A stretch of 64,000 nucleotides of DNA from Ashinkailepas kermadecensis (lineage: Eukaryota > Arthropoda > Thecostraca > Neolepadidae), in assembly GCA_034440615.1 (NCBI GenBank), contig JAOTOM010004953.1, forward strand, positions 124,001 through 188,000, in the 5' to 3' direction. A program made the translations under genes and the position numbers. The notes beneath the pieces were generated by a model. The model worked only from the letters and a program-made list of their open reading frames with translations. It did not search any database and was not told the origin of the DNA. This document shows positions 13,410-43,559 of this stretch, piece by piece. The stretch's first letter is position 1; each line of letters begins with the position of its first letter.

Positions 13410-13515
13410 GAAGTGCAATTCATCATGCAATGAATTGCAATTCATCAATTCATGCAATCATGCATGATGCATGCATGCATCAAATCGTGCAATTCATCAT
13501 GCAATGAAATGCTTA
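13410..13515. repeat. AT-rich palindromic cluster (GCAATTCATCATGCAATGAA)
   Basis: Interleaved direct and inverted copies of ATGCAATTCATCATGCAAT with several GCATGCATGC runs. The region can form multiple hairpins. Confidence 0.75.
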
Positions 13516-13560
13516 CACGAGTTGGGATTGTGTGATGCTTGGGCATTGTGCACTTCGACG

Positions 13561-13790
13561 GTTAGTGGCTACAAAATGCGCTATGTGCATTAAGCAAGCC
13601 GTTGGGATTCACATCAAGTAAGCTTACCAGGTATTTCGGAAAAGGTGCTCACAATGCTATACCGATATATCGATGATTAGTGGCTACATAATGCACTGTG
13701 TGCATTATGCATGCCGTTGGGATTCACATCAAGTAAGCTTATCAGGTATTTCAGAAAAGGCACTCACAATGTTATGCCTAACTTATGTCT
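13561..13790. repeat. 115-bp direct repeat, two copies
   Basis: Copies begin GTTAGTGGCTACAAAATG (13561) and ATTAGTGGCTACATAATG (13676). They share CCGTTGGGATTCACATCAAG and TAAGCTTA(C/T)CAGGTATTTC. Confidence 0.9.
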
Positions 13791-14192
13791 TATACTGAGA
13801 CTATATATGCAGGGTCAATTCAAATCCGAATAGGTCAGATATAATAATTAATGTCCGTACAACACGTTAAGAGGCTGTATAAAACGACATCATATCACAT
13901 TCATCACAGGGCAGATTGAGTACAAAAGGCAGCTAAACCATTATATTTATAGATACATCTAAACGTAACTTGCTATGTTCTACTTACGTTTTTACCCGCT
14001 CTTGAAGTGTTATTATATATTCGTGTTTGTGTTCATTATTTCAAAACTCCACCCACATTATACCGTCTAATAATATAATTAATCAAGTCATAAGGCAGCC
14101 GCATTTTCAAAAGTGGTTGAAACAGGGCATTTCTGCATGTGGGTTTCTGAAATTTCATATCATATATGTGCTGGGGACAATTGCGATACAAG
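13791..14192. other. no gene seen
   Basis: AT-rich, no supported feature. Confidence 0.4.
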
Positions 14193-14392
14193 CAGTGGCG
14201 CAGCCAGTATTTTCCTGACGGGGTCGACCAAACCAAGTGCAATGAAATAGGGCTGGATTCGGTTCGCGAAGTGCACCGAGATTTTAGGATTTTGGGTGCT
14301 AGAAATCGTTAAATGCCTTGCTTGATCTGGTGTAATTTTTGGTTGCTAAGGGGGCGGGTCCATGGGCCCCCGTCCCCTTGTCTGTGCCTCTG
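14193..14392. mobile_element. short non-autonomous DNA element (MITE-like)
   Basis: The element begins CAGTGGCGCAGCCAG and ends CTTGTCTGTGCCTCTG. The ends are imperfect inverted repeats of each other. Flanking octamers GATACAAG and GACACAGG are similar (6 of 8), consistent with an old 8-bp target duplication. It has no coding capacity. The end sequence recurs at 5364, 5540 and 27004. The hAT-type assignment rests on the 8-bp duplication and is inference. Confidence 0.45.
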
Positions 14393-15379
14393 GACACAGG
14401 CGTGTTACTCGTTACGCCATCAGCTCACCGACTGCCGGACGAAACTGTGAAGTAGGCTTTTGCATCGAATTTGTATTTGTATTTATAAACACTCTTTTCA
14501 AAGAAAAAACATCGATATTCCCAATTTCATGACCAAGCTACCACATGACGTTTCAAGCTCAAAGTTGCTGATGTAGAGCAGGAGATATAGCTCCTGGAAA
14601 ATGACAAGTTTAACATGGGATGGGCTAGCTACATACTTGCCCCACGAGCTAACAGGATATTAAAGTCACAATTAGCATAAAGCCTCCACCGTGCTTCGGC
14701 GGGAACGAAATCAATCTGCAAAGATAGTCGTATGCTTCAGCTTGTTTACTCTAGGTTCTTGTCGAAAGACGTGTGCTGGCGAAGTCACTCATCATACGCG
14801 GTAGAAACGTCGAATGGAACCTCAACACCGCCTTGCGATCATGGTACTAAGCACAAAACAGTGCCTAAATGGTGTGATCGTCTTCAGTTGTGGCTGTGCA
14901 TCAATCGCAAGACGTCACAAAATAGACCGTCGCTCGTGGTGACTGCCACAACGCACACTTCACAGTCATGAGTGCGTCCACACACCATGACGAAGTAAGC
15001 CAGAAAGTGGCGGAGACAAACAGGTCAGAGCAATCTCCCAGACCTCAACATACAAATAGTGCCTGGCGGGTAGCGCCAGCACATTACCCATTACCCCGAC
15101 TTTATAGCATGTGGCTACACACTCCACAAGCCCCGATGCATGAAATCAAGCATGCTTGTGGTGAACCTGAACACCATGACCTAATACTGCATTGTTCAGC
15201 GGCCTGATGTAAGTGCGCCCTTAACCATTATACAGGTGAGGTTATGGCGGCCATCTATGCGAAGAATCGTGCAAATGTTTAATAATTATGCAATTTGTAC
15301 GGAGCGTGATCTAATCGGAAAAAGAACGTGAAGCACGTGTATAATTGGAAACTGGTACGGCTACTAAGTTTGACTGCGA
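14393..15379. other. no gene seen
   Basis: No confident exon, RNA or repeat. Confidence 0.4.
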
Positions 15380-15382
15380 TAA

Positions 15383-15430
15383 CGATTGATTGATTAATTG
15401 GTTGGTTGGTTGGGTATGCGACCCGTCGGC
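15383..15430 (-). mobile_element. possible SINE tail fragment
   Basis: TTGGTTGGTTGGTTGGGTATGCGACCCGTCG resembles the tail end of the SINE at 57251, which has four GGTT units then an ACGACACGTCG block in the same orientation. The tRNA-like head is absent, so this would be 5'-truncated or a related family. Confidence 0.25.
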
Positions 15431-15964
15431 TGCTCGGCCATTTAGCGCCCACTGTGGTAACAAGTATGGCTCGGCAGCATCGTAAGGTGACACCACGACC
15501 GGGTTTATGGCTTGAGCTTGCAGAGGTGGAGAACCGATGGTTTTGAGCTATGTAATTTGGATAGAGCTATAGGCATGCATTTTATCTCGTGTCGGATGGC
15601 AGTGTGTTCATATTTTTGAAGCTTAAAGGAGGCATCCAAATCATTTGCAATTTTGGAATACTTCAGGACATATAACACCGGATAGAAAAGCTATACAACC
15701 GCTAATTTTCGCTCAAACTTACAAAGAAAATTACTACCAACTGAACGTGGTGGTGGTGGCGGTTTCGTGTTTAACAACTCAACAGCTAGAAGATCAGCTT
15801 GTACTCATACCACTGTAATGAAAATAACAATAATATGCGATGAATCTTAGGCGTTTCAAGGAGCATTCAAATTTTCCGAGGACAAATGTGAACGTGAGCA
15901 TGATGGTCTGGATGACAAATCCAGCACAGGAATGTTTTTTGTTCAGTCCTGGATGACAGCTTAC

Positions 15965-16072
15965 CTGGTCTTCAGCGAATGGCCTTGGAAGCATTTCCCG
16001 GAACCGTGCAAATTTCACATTCAAGTACCGGCCGGTCCGACATGTTTCATCCATCAGCTCGTCCACATCGAA
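15965..16072 (-). CDS. candidate internal exon, unrecognised protein
   Basis: On the minus strand a pyrimidine-bearing acceptor (TTGTTCTAG) precedes exactly 36 open codons. These end at a consensus donor GACCAG|GTAAGC, making a phase 0-0 exon. The peptide begins FDVDELMDETCRTGRYLNVK and ends PRPFAEDQ. Composition is varied and protein-like. I cannot assign a family. The candidate exon at 16878-17155 is upstream on the same strand, but its possible end phase does not join directly, so any shared gene would need another exon between them. Confidence 0.35.
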
Positions 16073-16877
16073 CTAGAACAAGATAACACCATCTGAATCG
16101 TGTCACTGAATCGCACGTTCAGCTTTCGGGCTCACAAATCATTGGGCAGTGTATTTTCGCCTTCGGATGACTCCGTCGGCAGAAGTGTTGTGTTCGTCGC
16201 GCACGTGTGTCGGTTCCAGTCATGGAATGCGTCCAAAGAAAGTCAGTAAACACGTGTGCACTTCAGCTTCAGCTGTACAGCAAACAATATAATATATGGG
16301 GCACCAAAGCAACGATACCACCCCTATTACCACTATGCCGCACGGTGGTGATAGTAACCACACATGCAGCAAAGCTATTGGTTCGAAGAGAGCAAAAAGG
16401 TGCAGTGAGACTGAGATAATCGCCATGAAAAAAGCTATAAAAAAACAGGAAGCAGACCGTCGCAGCAGCTACCGCATGTGCAGCGCTACCCAGCCAACAT
16501 TATTGATGCTGCAACCACGAAACTTCACAGTCCGAGATTGGCCCAACGACGGATGACGTCAGGTTTTGGTCCCAATCGAACGGTGTGACAACTCATGATG
16601 AGGTGGAGGTGCATTACGGTTTAGGGGCGCGACAACGACTATGCCGTTTACGGCACGACATGCACCCAGTGGTTTAGCAAGGGAAAAGATTATGCCTGCT
16701 ATCCAACGAACTCAATGCATGATGCCGCTTCGCCTGCCATAAGTGGTTGCCATGCCGACACTACACGCAACACTGGTCAAAAAAGTAAATCATTGTTCAC
16801 AGCAACGCAGACCGCATTCACGCATGGCGTCTTAATACATTGGATCAGCTCAAAACCGATAGCAAAATGGCTTTTCA
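16073..16877. other. no gene seen
   Basis: No supported exon. It would be intronic if the two minus-strand exon candidates belong together. Confidence 0.3.
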
Positions 16878-17155
16878 TTAGAAGAAATAAATAATTTGTT
16901 TTATTAAACGTCCTCGTCCGCTGAAGAATGACAGGACATTGACGTCGATCTTGTACAGCTTACAAATAGCATCCACGACTTGCTCCGAGATTGCCGCTGG
17001 CTGTTCAGGCAGATATCGAGCAGCTCGTCGACCAAGCGTTGTTGACCCGATGTGATCTTCCTCGCTGGTCGCTCCTTCTAAAGATCTGGTGCGCCGATAT
17101 TTCAGACCACTGAGGAGAGAGCGATTCCGAAGTTTGGACACATCCTGTCCCCTGT
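16878..17155 (-). CDS. candidate terminal or internal exon with dibasic sites
   Basis: On the minus strand a strong acceptor (CTCCTTTGTGGTGTTTTCAG, ending at 17156) opens a phase-1 exon. It reads 91 codons to a TAA at 16878-16880. A possible internal donor T|GTAAGC at 16964/16963 would make it a shorter internal exon. The product contains LKYRRTR, a glycine followed by RR (TTLGRR), and a terminal GRGR. These could be prohormone cleavage or amidation sites, but I match no known neuropeptide. An AATAAA (16900-16905) lies inside the open frame, which is awkward for the long version. Confidence 0.3.
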
Positions 17156-17420
17156 CTGAAAACACCACAAAGGAGAGACAAAGGTAGATCTTAAATGTGT
17201 TCCTCTGGTGAAAAGGTACATCGTACATAATACCTGAAGTGTCTAATACTGAAGCAAGGATTACGTATCAGGCTCAATGAACGCATAATGTTTTTATGAC
17301 AACACTGGAACCTGGCAGATACAACATGCGCACGGGCACTTTAACCCAACTTCTATTATATTCCCGTAAGTTGTTCATTGCAATTGGCAACCGTAACTAT
17401 CTAATATTGGGCCAAGGCAA
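17156..17420. other. no gene seen
   Basis: AT-rich spacer before the satellite array. Confidence 0.4.
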
Positions 17421-17459
17421 GCACGTCATTTGAAACGGACAACCCACAGTGGTAGACAG

Positions 17460-18455
17460 ATCGTCGGTGGTAGACACAAGGGCAGTTGTAGATAAATGGA
17501 CAGTTGTAGACACACGGACATGGACACATGGACAGTTGTAGACACACGGACAGCTGTAGACACACGGACAGTGGCATGCACACGGATAGTGGCAGAGACA
17601 CGGATAGCGATAGACACAGGAACAGTTGTAGACACACGGACAGTTGTAGACACACGAACAGTTGTAGACGCATGGACAGTGGCAGACACATGGACAGTAC
17701 TAGACATATGGATAATGGTAGACGCACGGACAGTGGTAAGCACACGGATAGTGGCAGACACACGGACAGTGGCATAGACACAGGAACAGTTGAAGACACA
17801 TGGACAGTTGTAGACACACGAACAGTTGTAGACACATGGACAGTTGTAGACACACGAACAGTTGGAGACACATGGACAGTTGTAGACACACGGACAGTTG
17901 TAGACACATGGGCAGTTGTAGACACACGGATAGTTGAAGACACATGGACAGTTGTAGCACACGGATAGTTGTAGACACACGGACAGTTGTAGACAAACGG
18001 ACAGTTGTAGACACACGGACAGTGGCAGAGACACGGATAGCGATAGACACAGGAACAGTTGTAGACACACGGACAGTTGTAGACAAACGGACAGTTGTAG
18101 ACACACGGACAGTGGCAGGCACATGGACAGTACTAGACATATGGATAATGGTAGACACACGGACAGTGGTAAGCACACGGACAGTGGCAGACACCCTATC
18201 ACCACCAGTGGTACTCACCGACAGTGGTAGACACACGAAGAGTGGCAGATAATGGGCAGTGGTAGACACATGGACAGTGGCAGACACACGGACAGTGGTA
18301 GATAATGGACAGTAGTACATACACGGACAGTGATAGACACACTGCCACGACCAGTGGTACTCACGGCTAGTGTAGACACATGGATAGTGGCAGAAAATGG
18401 GCAGTGGTAGACACACGGACAGTGGCAGACAATAGGCAATAGTAGACACACCCTG
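17460..18455. repeat. 18-bp minisatellite
   Basis: More than 50 units of GGACAGTTGTAGACACAC and variants (GGACAGTGGCAGACACAC, GGATAGCGATAGACAC). A larger unit is visible: the block 17560-17730 resembles 18000-18170, pointing to segmental duplication inside the array. Cys/Val-rich frames on the minus strand are artefacts. Confidence 0.95.
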
Positions 18456-18467
18456 TGGCGCCAGGTA

Positions 18468-18962
18468 CACCTTGGTCCCGGTGTTTCACCTCACCTTGGT
18501 CCAGGTGTTTCACCTCACCTTGGTCCCGGTGTTTCACCTCGCCTTGGTCCAGGTGTTTCACCTCGCCTTGGTCCCGGTGTTTCACCTCGCCTTGGTACCG
18601 GTGTTTCACCTCACCTTGGTCCCGGTGTTTCACCTCACCTTGGTCCCGGTGTTTCACCTCACCTTGGTCCCGGTGTTTCACCTCACCTTGGTCCCGGTGT
18701 TTCACCTCACCTTGGTCCAGGTATTCCACCTCACCTTGGTCCCGGTGTTTCACCTCGCCTTGGTCCGGTGTTTCACCTCACCTTGGTCCCGGGGTTTCAC
18801 CTCGCCTTGGTCCAGGTATTCACCTCACCTTGGTCGGTGTTCCACCTCACCTTGGTCCGGTGTTTCACCTCACCTTGGTCAGGTGTTCCACCTCACCTTG
18901 GTCCGGTGTTTCACCTCGCCTTGGTACCGGTGTTTCACCTCACCTTGGTCCCGGTGTGGGCG
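18468..18962. repeat. 24-bp minisatellite, about 20 copies
   Basis: Units of CACCTTGGTCCCGGTGTTTC plus ACCT. The last third contains single-base deletions that break the 24-bp register (for example near 18768 and 18830). Confidence 0.95.
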
Positions 18963-19119
18963 TGCCACTCTATCCGCCTGTGTGTTTGCAAACGTGTGCC
19001 TTTTTCGCCCGCTGCAGTCACGAACTTCGGTGGAAAGTGAGAGGGCCGCTGGCAGGAGGAAGAAACGATTTAAAAGTACGCCAATTATGGATGGACCGCG
19101 TGCACGCAAGCAGCGGGGG

Positions 19120-19272
19120 TGGTCATGTGCATTCGACAGGCCGTCTGGTGGCGCGTCACTTGGCACGTGCACGTTCGACAGGCCGCCTATCGGTGCGTCA
19201 CTTGGCACGTGCACGTTCGACAGGCCGCCTAACGGTGACGGTGAGTCACTTGGCACGTGCACGTTCGCAACA
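19120..19272. repeat. 45-48-bp repeat carrying CACGTG
   Basis: Four units contain TCACTTGGCACGTGCACGTTC followed by CGACAGGCCGCC. Each holds an E-box-like CACGTG palindrome. Confidence 0.8.
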
Positions 19273-20566
19273 GCCAGTCGTTCCTACCGTCACCATCCTG
19301 TCATATTTGCGCCACGCTTTACTGGTATTGAGGAAGCTTTTGCCGAGCACCAGCATCCCAGACCGAATCCCATTTTGGCCACGGTATGTTAAACTTCCTC
19401 GCAGCCTTTCGTGTAATTAATACACACACGTCGCTGACCTAAATCACGATTCTCCGCTCCCCATGGGAGAAATTTCTCACCCCTCATAGCAATATGAAAG
19501 AGATTAGGGAGTAAAAGTGTGCCTCGTGCTGCAGCATGTAAGCAATGAGAAAATTGCGAGTAATTTCAATGTCATTTAAAGTTTTTCGGCTATCGTGGTG
19601 AACCAGCTCAAACAATCAACAACTTCTAGATATGTATGGAATATATGTACATGGAAGTTCCTGTATATATACAATGTATATATTGCTTTCTCATACTTTG
19701 AGAATATTCATGAATGCATGGTATATTTAATTGTTCTATATACTTTTGATATTGGAAAATTAGCGCCTTAATTCAATGTATATTGAAGGATGCAGATGGT
19801 ATCCCCATTTCCACCAGAGGTTATTCACCTGGCATTTCCGAACTTGTAGCGCTAGAACTCGAATATTGATTCCTTTCCCCAAATTTTATATTCTGGATCT
19901 TCCAGTAGAAAGAAGCAAGTAGAAAACAAATATTGGGAGGAGCAATTCAAGGGAGGGATTATGGTGGATGCTCCTCATAGTCATAGCAAGCTCTGGCAAA
20001 GCATAAAGACGAAGCAAAGCAAAAACAATCAGCTTGGCTGTTGGAATCGTAACTGACCACGGAAGCGGGAGCACACGAGCACTGATTCAAGTATGATGGC
20101 TTAATATAGACTAATTCAACATACAACCGGATTGCATTAAGTGTGCAAGATACCGAAAACCGACACGCTCAGACTACCATTCGATTAAGGTTTTTGGGAA
20201 GTCAGGCGTGCGTCAGGCGTGCGTGAAGCACGAGCCATTGTGGATGGCCGACTGCACCTCCAACGCTGGAGACTCGAGCTGACTAGACGAACATTACGGC
20301 ACTACAGGGCAGCTCCCGCTTGAGATTGTTGATCTCCAGCGGTCACTTACAGCTCTTCTTTCCAGTGTTGTTCCACATCATCAGCACCAGCAACATGGTC
20401 ACACCGATCCACAATGCTGTGATAATACACATAGTACACTGTTTCGCGATAAATGCGATGCGTTGTGTTTTCATATGGAACTCAACGTATCTGGATGATT
20501 TTAATGTTGCATGATTATCTTCTGATGTACGACGAAAGCATCTAGAAGAACCACGTGAGCACATCC
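19273..20566. other. no recognised gene; weak membrane-segment exon on minus strand
   Basis: At 20343-20510 on the minus strand an open frame encodes a hydrophobic stretch (CIITALWIGVTMLLVLMMW) followed by a short basic tail and a stop. This is what a tail-anchored membrane protein's last exon looks like. No family is recognised and the acceptor is not clear, so I do not call it as a gene. Confidence 0.2.
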
Positions 20567-20930
20567 CGGCATCTGACTCTTGGACGGCAGCGGCGGCGGC
20601 GGCGGATCATGGACCCAGTGGTCGAGCAGTGGCAGTGGCGGTATCCCGGCATCTGACTCTTGGACGGCAGTGGCGGCAGCGGCGGATCATGGACCCAGTG
20701 GTCGAGCAGTGGCAGTGGCGGTATCCCGGCATCTGACTCTTGGACGGCAGCGGCGGCGGCGGCGGATCATGGACCCAGTGGTCGAGCAGTGGCAGTGGCG
20801 GTATCCCGGCATCTGACTCTTGGACGGCAGCAGCGGCGGCGGCGGATCATGGACCCGAGCAGTGGCAGTGGCGGTATCCCGGCATCTGACTCTTGGACGG
20901 CAGTGGCGGCAGCGGCTTCTGGGTAGCAGC
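20567..20930. repeat. 80-bp minisatellite with GGC microsatellite core
   Basis: About four and a half units containing CCCGGCATCTGACTCTTGGA and GGATCATGGACCCAGTGGTC. The (GGC)n core varies between units. The last two units are shortened. Confidence 0.9.
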
Positions 20931-21150
20931 GACGTCGTCAGCGGATCATGAACAGCAGCAGAGGCCGCAGTAATTCATCGGCAAAAACGGCGGCGTCGGC
21001 GGCTTATGGACCGCAGCAGAAGCGGTAGCCGCTCATGAACAGCAGCAGAGGCCGCAGTAACTCATCATCAAAAACGGCAGCGTCAGCGGCTCATGGACAG
21101 CAGCAGAGGCGGCAGTAATTCATCGGCAGCAATGGAGGAAGTGACTAATT
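20931..21150. repeat. degenerate CAG/GCC-rich repeat
   Basis: Three related units with ATGAACAGCAGCAGAGGCCG and CAGTAATTCATC, grading out of the preceding array. Confidence 0.7.
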
Positions 21151-21297
21151 GGTAACAGCGACAGCAGTCCCTCACATGAAGCAGCAGTGGCACTATAATG
21201 ACGGTACGGTGGTTCGAAGCCGACTCTAAGGTCACATACAGAGGGAAGGATATTTATAAGTCGTCATAGCTGCTGTCATTTATGCCATGTAATACGC

Positions 21298-21592
21298 ATA
21301 GTATTAGTGATAGACATAGTCGTAGACATAGTCATAGACATAGTCATAGGCATAATCATAGACATAGTCATAGGCATAATCATAGACATATTCATAGACG
21401 TCATAGACATAGTCAGAGACGTAGTCATGGACATTGCCATGGACATATTCATAGACATAGTCATAGACATGGTCATAGACATAATCAGAGACATAGTCAT
21501 AGACATAGTCATAGACATGGTCGTAGACATCATCATAGACATGGGCATAGACATGGTCATAGACATGGTCATGGACAAAGTCATAGTTATAG
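21298..21592. repeat. 12-bp minisatellite (CATAGACATAGT)
   Basis: About 25 dodecamers alternating CATAGACATAGT, CATAGGCATAAT and CATGGACATGGT. All six frames yield low-complexity peptides, so none is taken as coding. Confidence 0.95.
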
Positions 21593-23345
21593 TAAGTGTT
21601 ACAAGAAGACAAACAGACCCCTGACACCAAATTGGCACTTCTTCATATGCAATCTAACACCAATCAACTTCATATTACGGCACACGCAGCAGAGCCTGCA
21701 AATAAAATGTGCATCACCATCTTCCCTGGTACTCCACTGACTCGCTTTTCTTTCTCTCCTCTCTTAATGAAGTGGCACGCTAGTTAATGTTATGCAAATG
21801 AACATCTGAATAGCGAAAAAGCTAGAGAAGGCTTTAACTGTTCAAAGATGTTGATATTCGCCCACCGTTGGTGAACATTTTCAGAGTATTCTCTCCATTC
21901 TTGAGTTTCCATTCCTCTTAAGCATTAAAGTCCCGTTCAAAGAATGATGGATATCACCGTGCATGTGCAAGTACATTGTATATATGTACACCACAAATCA
22001 AATACATGAAGTTCTACCACTGCTCAGCGATCACTTGCCTACAAATGTGAAAGATTCTCGGCCTTTCTGTATAGCAGCAGCTACTGCCAATCGCATCACG
22101 GGAATTTGATGATTTCGAATATCCAGCCTGTAGCCGGAGGAGCACCTCGCTAATCTGAGAGGTGGCGGGTGGCAACTTTCCATGTTTTCTGTGCCAATGT
22201 GTTCTGTCAATATTGGTTGATTGATTATTCCATACTTTTCCAGTCGATTTGTCACGGAGTCGATATTTTGCGAGTCGATGTCTTGTCTGAATATTTTACA
22301 AGTCGATATGTTGTAGAATCGGCATCTTGTGTGTCAGTAGTTTGTGATGTGGATGATCGTGGATTAACATTTCACTTGTCCATGAGCAGCGTGTGACGAT
22401 TTACTGCGTGTTGATAGCTTGCGGTCGATATTTAGCCTATCGATATAGACGTATCGATATAGACGTATCGATATAGACGTATCGATATTGTGTCGTGCAC
22501 TCAACAATGGTTCCCACGGACACGTCTTGAAAACTTTTGTGTGCAATTGGGCTGACGTTCGACTCTGGTTGCAGGCGTTCTGCCACCGATCAGGCCGATA
22601 AAATCCGATGAAAGTGGTTGAAATCGCCAATTATTAACCGAACTTGCAGATAATTCCCTTGTTTGGGGAATAATAGATGTAAAAAAGTGGAGCGAGGAAA
22701 CTTACTATTACTGGCGCTCATCTTTTAAAGGTGTGGCGAGGGAACATGTGGATACCTGCCCCCGCATTCATGCACCTATGGAAGAATGACTTAGGTTCAG
22801 GATTCAGTGTTGAGGCTCAGGGATAGGTTTAAGTGAAAAATCAGTTTTCCTGAACTGTATCGTGGAAGCTGTACGTAATGTTTCATTTTCCATTTCGTAT
22901 TGTGCTTTTCAATGGAAAGTTGAATAGCGTATCTTTGCGTAATTATTATCTTCAGTGCTTGGTTTTGATGTAAGGTGATGCGAATTAGGTGCTAAGTTCA
23001 GCAACTTAGATCACTTTTTGAACCTATTCGGTCGGCTTTTTGTTAGCATTCCCATCCAATGAAAATCTACCCGACGACGCATTGCTCTCATTAGACCAAA
23101 TTTGTATATCCACTGCCAGAGACACACCTAATGCGCAGCCATTCATTCCGGATTTCAATTCTGGATGCTGAATCTCAGGATCCAGTGATCCGAAAAGGAA
23201 AACAAATGAGTCATTTATCGAAGGATCCATCGAGGTGTATCCATCGCCCAGCAGGAGCCAAGCCCATTGATTATTGCCGCCGCCAACAGGTGGTAGCAGT
23301 GTCGTCGGCGTAACATCCTTTCAGACCGACATGGGGCCGGCACAG
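21593..23345. other. no gene seen; small tandem repeat at 22437-22490
   Basis: A 14-bp unit (TATCGATATAGACG) occurs three times at 22437-22485. Otherwise there is no confident feature. Confidence 0.45.
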
Positions 23346-23347
23346 GG

Positions 23348-23640
23348 CAGCCGCCCGCCGTCCACTGTCTGTTGACCGCCGGGTCAGGTGCCTGCTGTCC
23401 GCTGACCGCCGGGTCCGGTGTCTGCTGTCCGCTGTCCGCCGGGTCAGGTGCCTGCTGTCCGCTGTCCGCCGGGTCCGGTGTCTGCTGTCCGCTGTCCGCC
23501 GGGTCAGGTGCCTGCTGTCCGCTGTCCGCCCGGTCAGGTGCCTGCTGTCCGCTGTCCGCCGGGTCCGGTGTCTGCTGTCCGCTGTCCGCCGGGTCCGGTG
23601 TCTGCTGTCCGCTGTCCGCCGGGTCCGGTGCCTGCTGCCA
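23348..23640. repeat. 30-bp minisatellite
   Basis: About ten units of GCTGTCCGCCGGGTCCGGTG plus a CTGCTGTCC stretch, alternating GGTCAGGTGCC and GGTCCGGTGTC forms. Confidence 0.95.
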
Positions 23641-23912
23641 GCCGTCCTGAGTGGAGTAGAGTTGGACGGTTCCCTACAACTCCGACCAGTGCGAGATCGC
23701 CGACGTTGACCAGCGGGACTGCGTGTTTTCAGCTTCCGGTGGGGACGTCCTGACCAGTGGAGAGTAACATACGCGCGGACCAGTAGAGAGCAAAGCGGAA
23801 GCTGCTGCTGGAGGTCCGCTGCTCGTACTGGAGCTCCCGTCCCGCCTGGTCGCGGCATACACACGTCTCACTAAACCTGGAGCAGCTCGTTTCAATCTGA
23901 TTTCACTTGTGC

Positions 23913-41570
<17,658 letters not shown>

Positions 41571-42779
41571 ACAAGTCACGGTTCAAAGCGACTTGGTTTT
41601 CCATGTTCCGGCGGGCTTGAGTTCAACAGACATAATTTATGCTGGTGCTTGTTCTCCAAAGCTGCGATTGTTTAGTAGTCGTGCGGCTGAGAAGCGCTGG
41701 CGAGGATGGACAGTGGCGGCATCAGTGTGCTCGACCAACTTCTTCACAACATCGCCAGGGAACAAAACAGTGGTGATGCTTCAAAACTGATGGATAATAC
41801 AGTCAACTGTTCTTGTTGCGTTGAAGCGAGGCACTAGTGAGCAGTTCTTGCGATATGTTGACAGTACATCTCAAAGTTAATCAGAGGAATCGAAGTCACC
41901 AGTCGTCCACTGTATAATCGATGAATATTTAGGTTTCAATTGAACAAATCTGTAAATTTCGTCATAGTAGGCTCAAAGAAATATTCGACTAGATCTTTAA
42001 GAAACATCATTGAACTTAGAATATCAGCACGGTATTAAGCAGAATGGATTCAAGATCACGAATCAAGATAACATGAAATATTAGAGAAGTATGATATTCG
42101 TTGATTGTAGCAACGTGATTATGCCAAAACGCCTTTGCCAATAATCATGATGACACCTATATGTGTTGGTTTGAAATGTAGCAATACGATACCGTCTTCG
42201 TCGCCTGGCATTTCGTGTCTCAGAAGCGGAAATATAGAGAAGTGCCTACAGGTGCCTAATGATTATCTCTGAAGCATCAATACACGTCGGAATTGCACAA
42301 TATAATGCGCCTTACTGCTTATGTGTGTTTGTTGTGTTACTTCAACACCTCTGTTTGTAATATGCTGACCCACATGAGCTGGTTTACCCATTGCATCACC
42401 CGAAGTTTCTTGCCAGCGTCTGGGTCCCAGCCCACCTTCCGTGTTCGAACATGTTAAGAAAACATGGCTGTTGTCCCTTCCTTGATGTGAGTTCACGTTT
42501 TCGCAGGATCTTCGCCGCACGATTCGCAACAGCATGATCAGGTCTGCACCAAATACTGCCACATGGCCACAGGAACCTAGCCAGATTGTCACATTCGGGG
42601 TTTTCGGTGTGGATCATTATTAATTGTCCTGTTCCGTCACCTACTTCGAGATTTGACGTGAAACATTGAAGTTGTCCCCCCCCCGTTTGGGTGGGCGCCA
42701 TGTGACCAGTGAAGTCGATGCGCCCTGAAGTCCAAGTAACTAACTAATCCCAGTCCGGAGCCGCGTAATTGGTACATGC
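41571..42779. other. 3' flank of channel gene, no further gene seen
   Basis: No clear AATAAA was tied to this gene: GATAAAATA-type matches are absent nearby. Poly-C occurs at 42677-42684. Confidence 0.35.
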
Positions 42780-42880
42780 CTTGTCCTCTCCCTATCCCTC
42801 TCCCTATCCCTCTCCCTATCCCTCTCCCTATCCCTCTCCCTATCCCTCTCCCTATCCCTCTCCCTATCCCTCTCCCTCTC
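42780..42880. repeat. 12-bp repeat (TCCCTATCCCTC)
   Basis: Eight near-perfect units. Confidence 0.93.
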
Positions 42881-43555
42881 CTCTTCCCCCAATCGATGCC
42901 ACAAAGCGTAGTTGGTAATTAAGCTAAAATGAACCCTTTTTCCTGACTGAGCATGGTCAGAAATTTGATAAGGGTCTGCACAAGCACGCACAATGAATAT
43001 AAATTCGTATTAAGAAGAGCTTTGGAAGTTCGTAGCAATGGCATAGACGGAAGCCATCAGCTACCTCGATGTAACTCAGAGCTTTCGTGATTGGCTAAAA
43101 ATCCGCTGTGCACATGGTGGCAACATGGGAGGCGAGAATGGCCACGTGGCGTGGGTTCTGGTCAAGTACCAGCGCCTGTCACCACCCGTGTCCGTTTTAA
43201 TTCCATCAGCTGGTATGGTCCGTTAAGGGAATGGATCCGTTCTCGAGTAGGCATTCGCACTTGTCCTCAGAGTGGCTTATTCCTACCGCATTGGAAACAA
43301 CAATAAGTTTATCGACGGCGTAGTCAGTTCCCAAGGTAAGGCTGAAAAATGACGGACCCGCACCACTCCTCCAGAAGCCTCGCCTTCACTCTTCCCAAAA
43401 AGGTTGTAAATCCCACCACAGCCACGTGACAGTCGTCCTGATCCGGGCCTGACCGCGAGTCGTCCTGGCTACCCCTGCTGCATCACCCCCCCCTGGTCCT
43501 CTCCTGGTTCATCGGAAGACTCGACTCACACTGACGGGTTATCCTATCACCACCT
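42881..43555. other. no gene seen
   Basis: Nothing recognised. Confidence 0.4.
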
Positions 43556-43559
43556 AACT

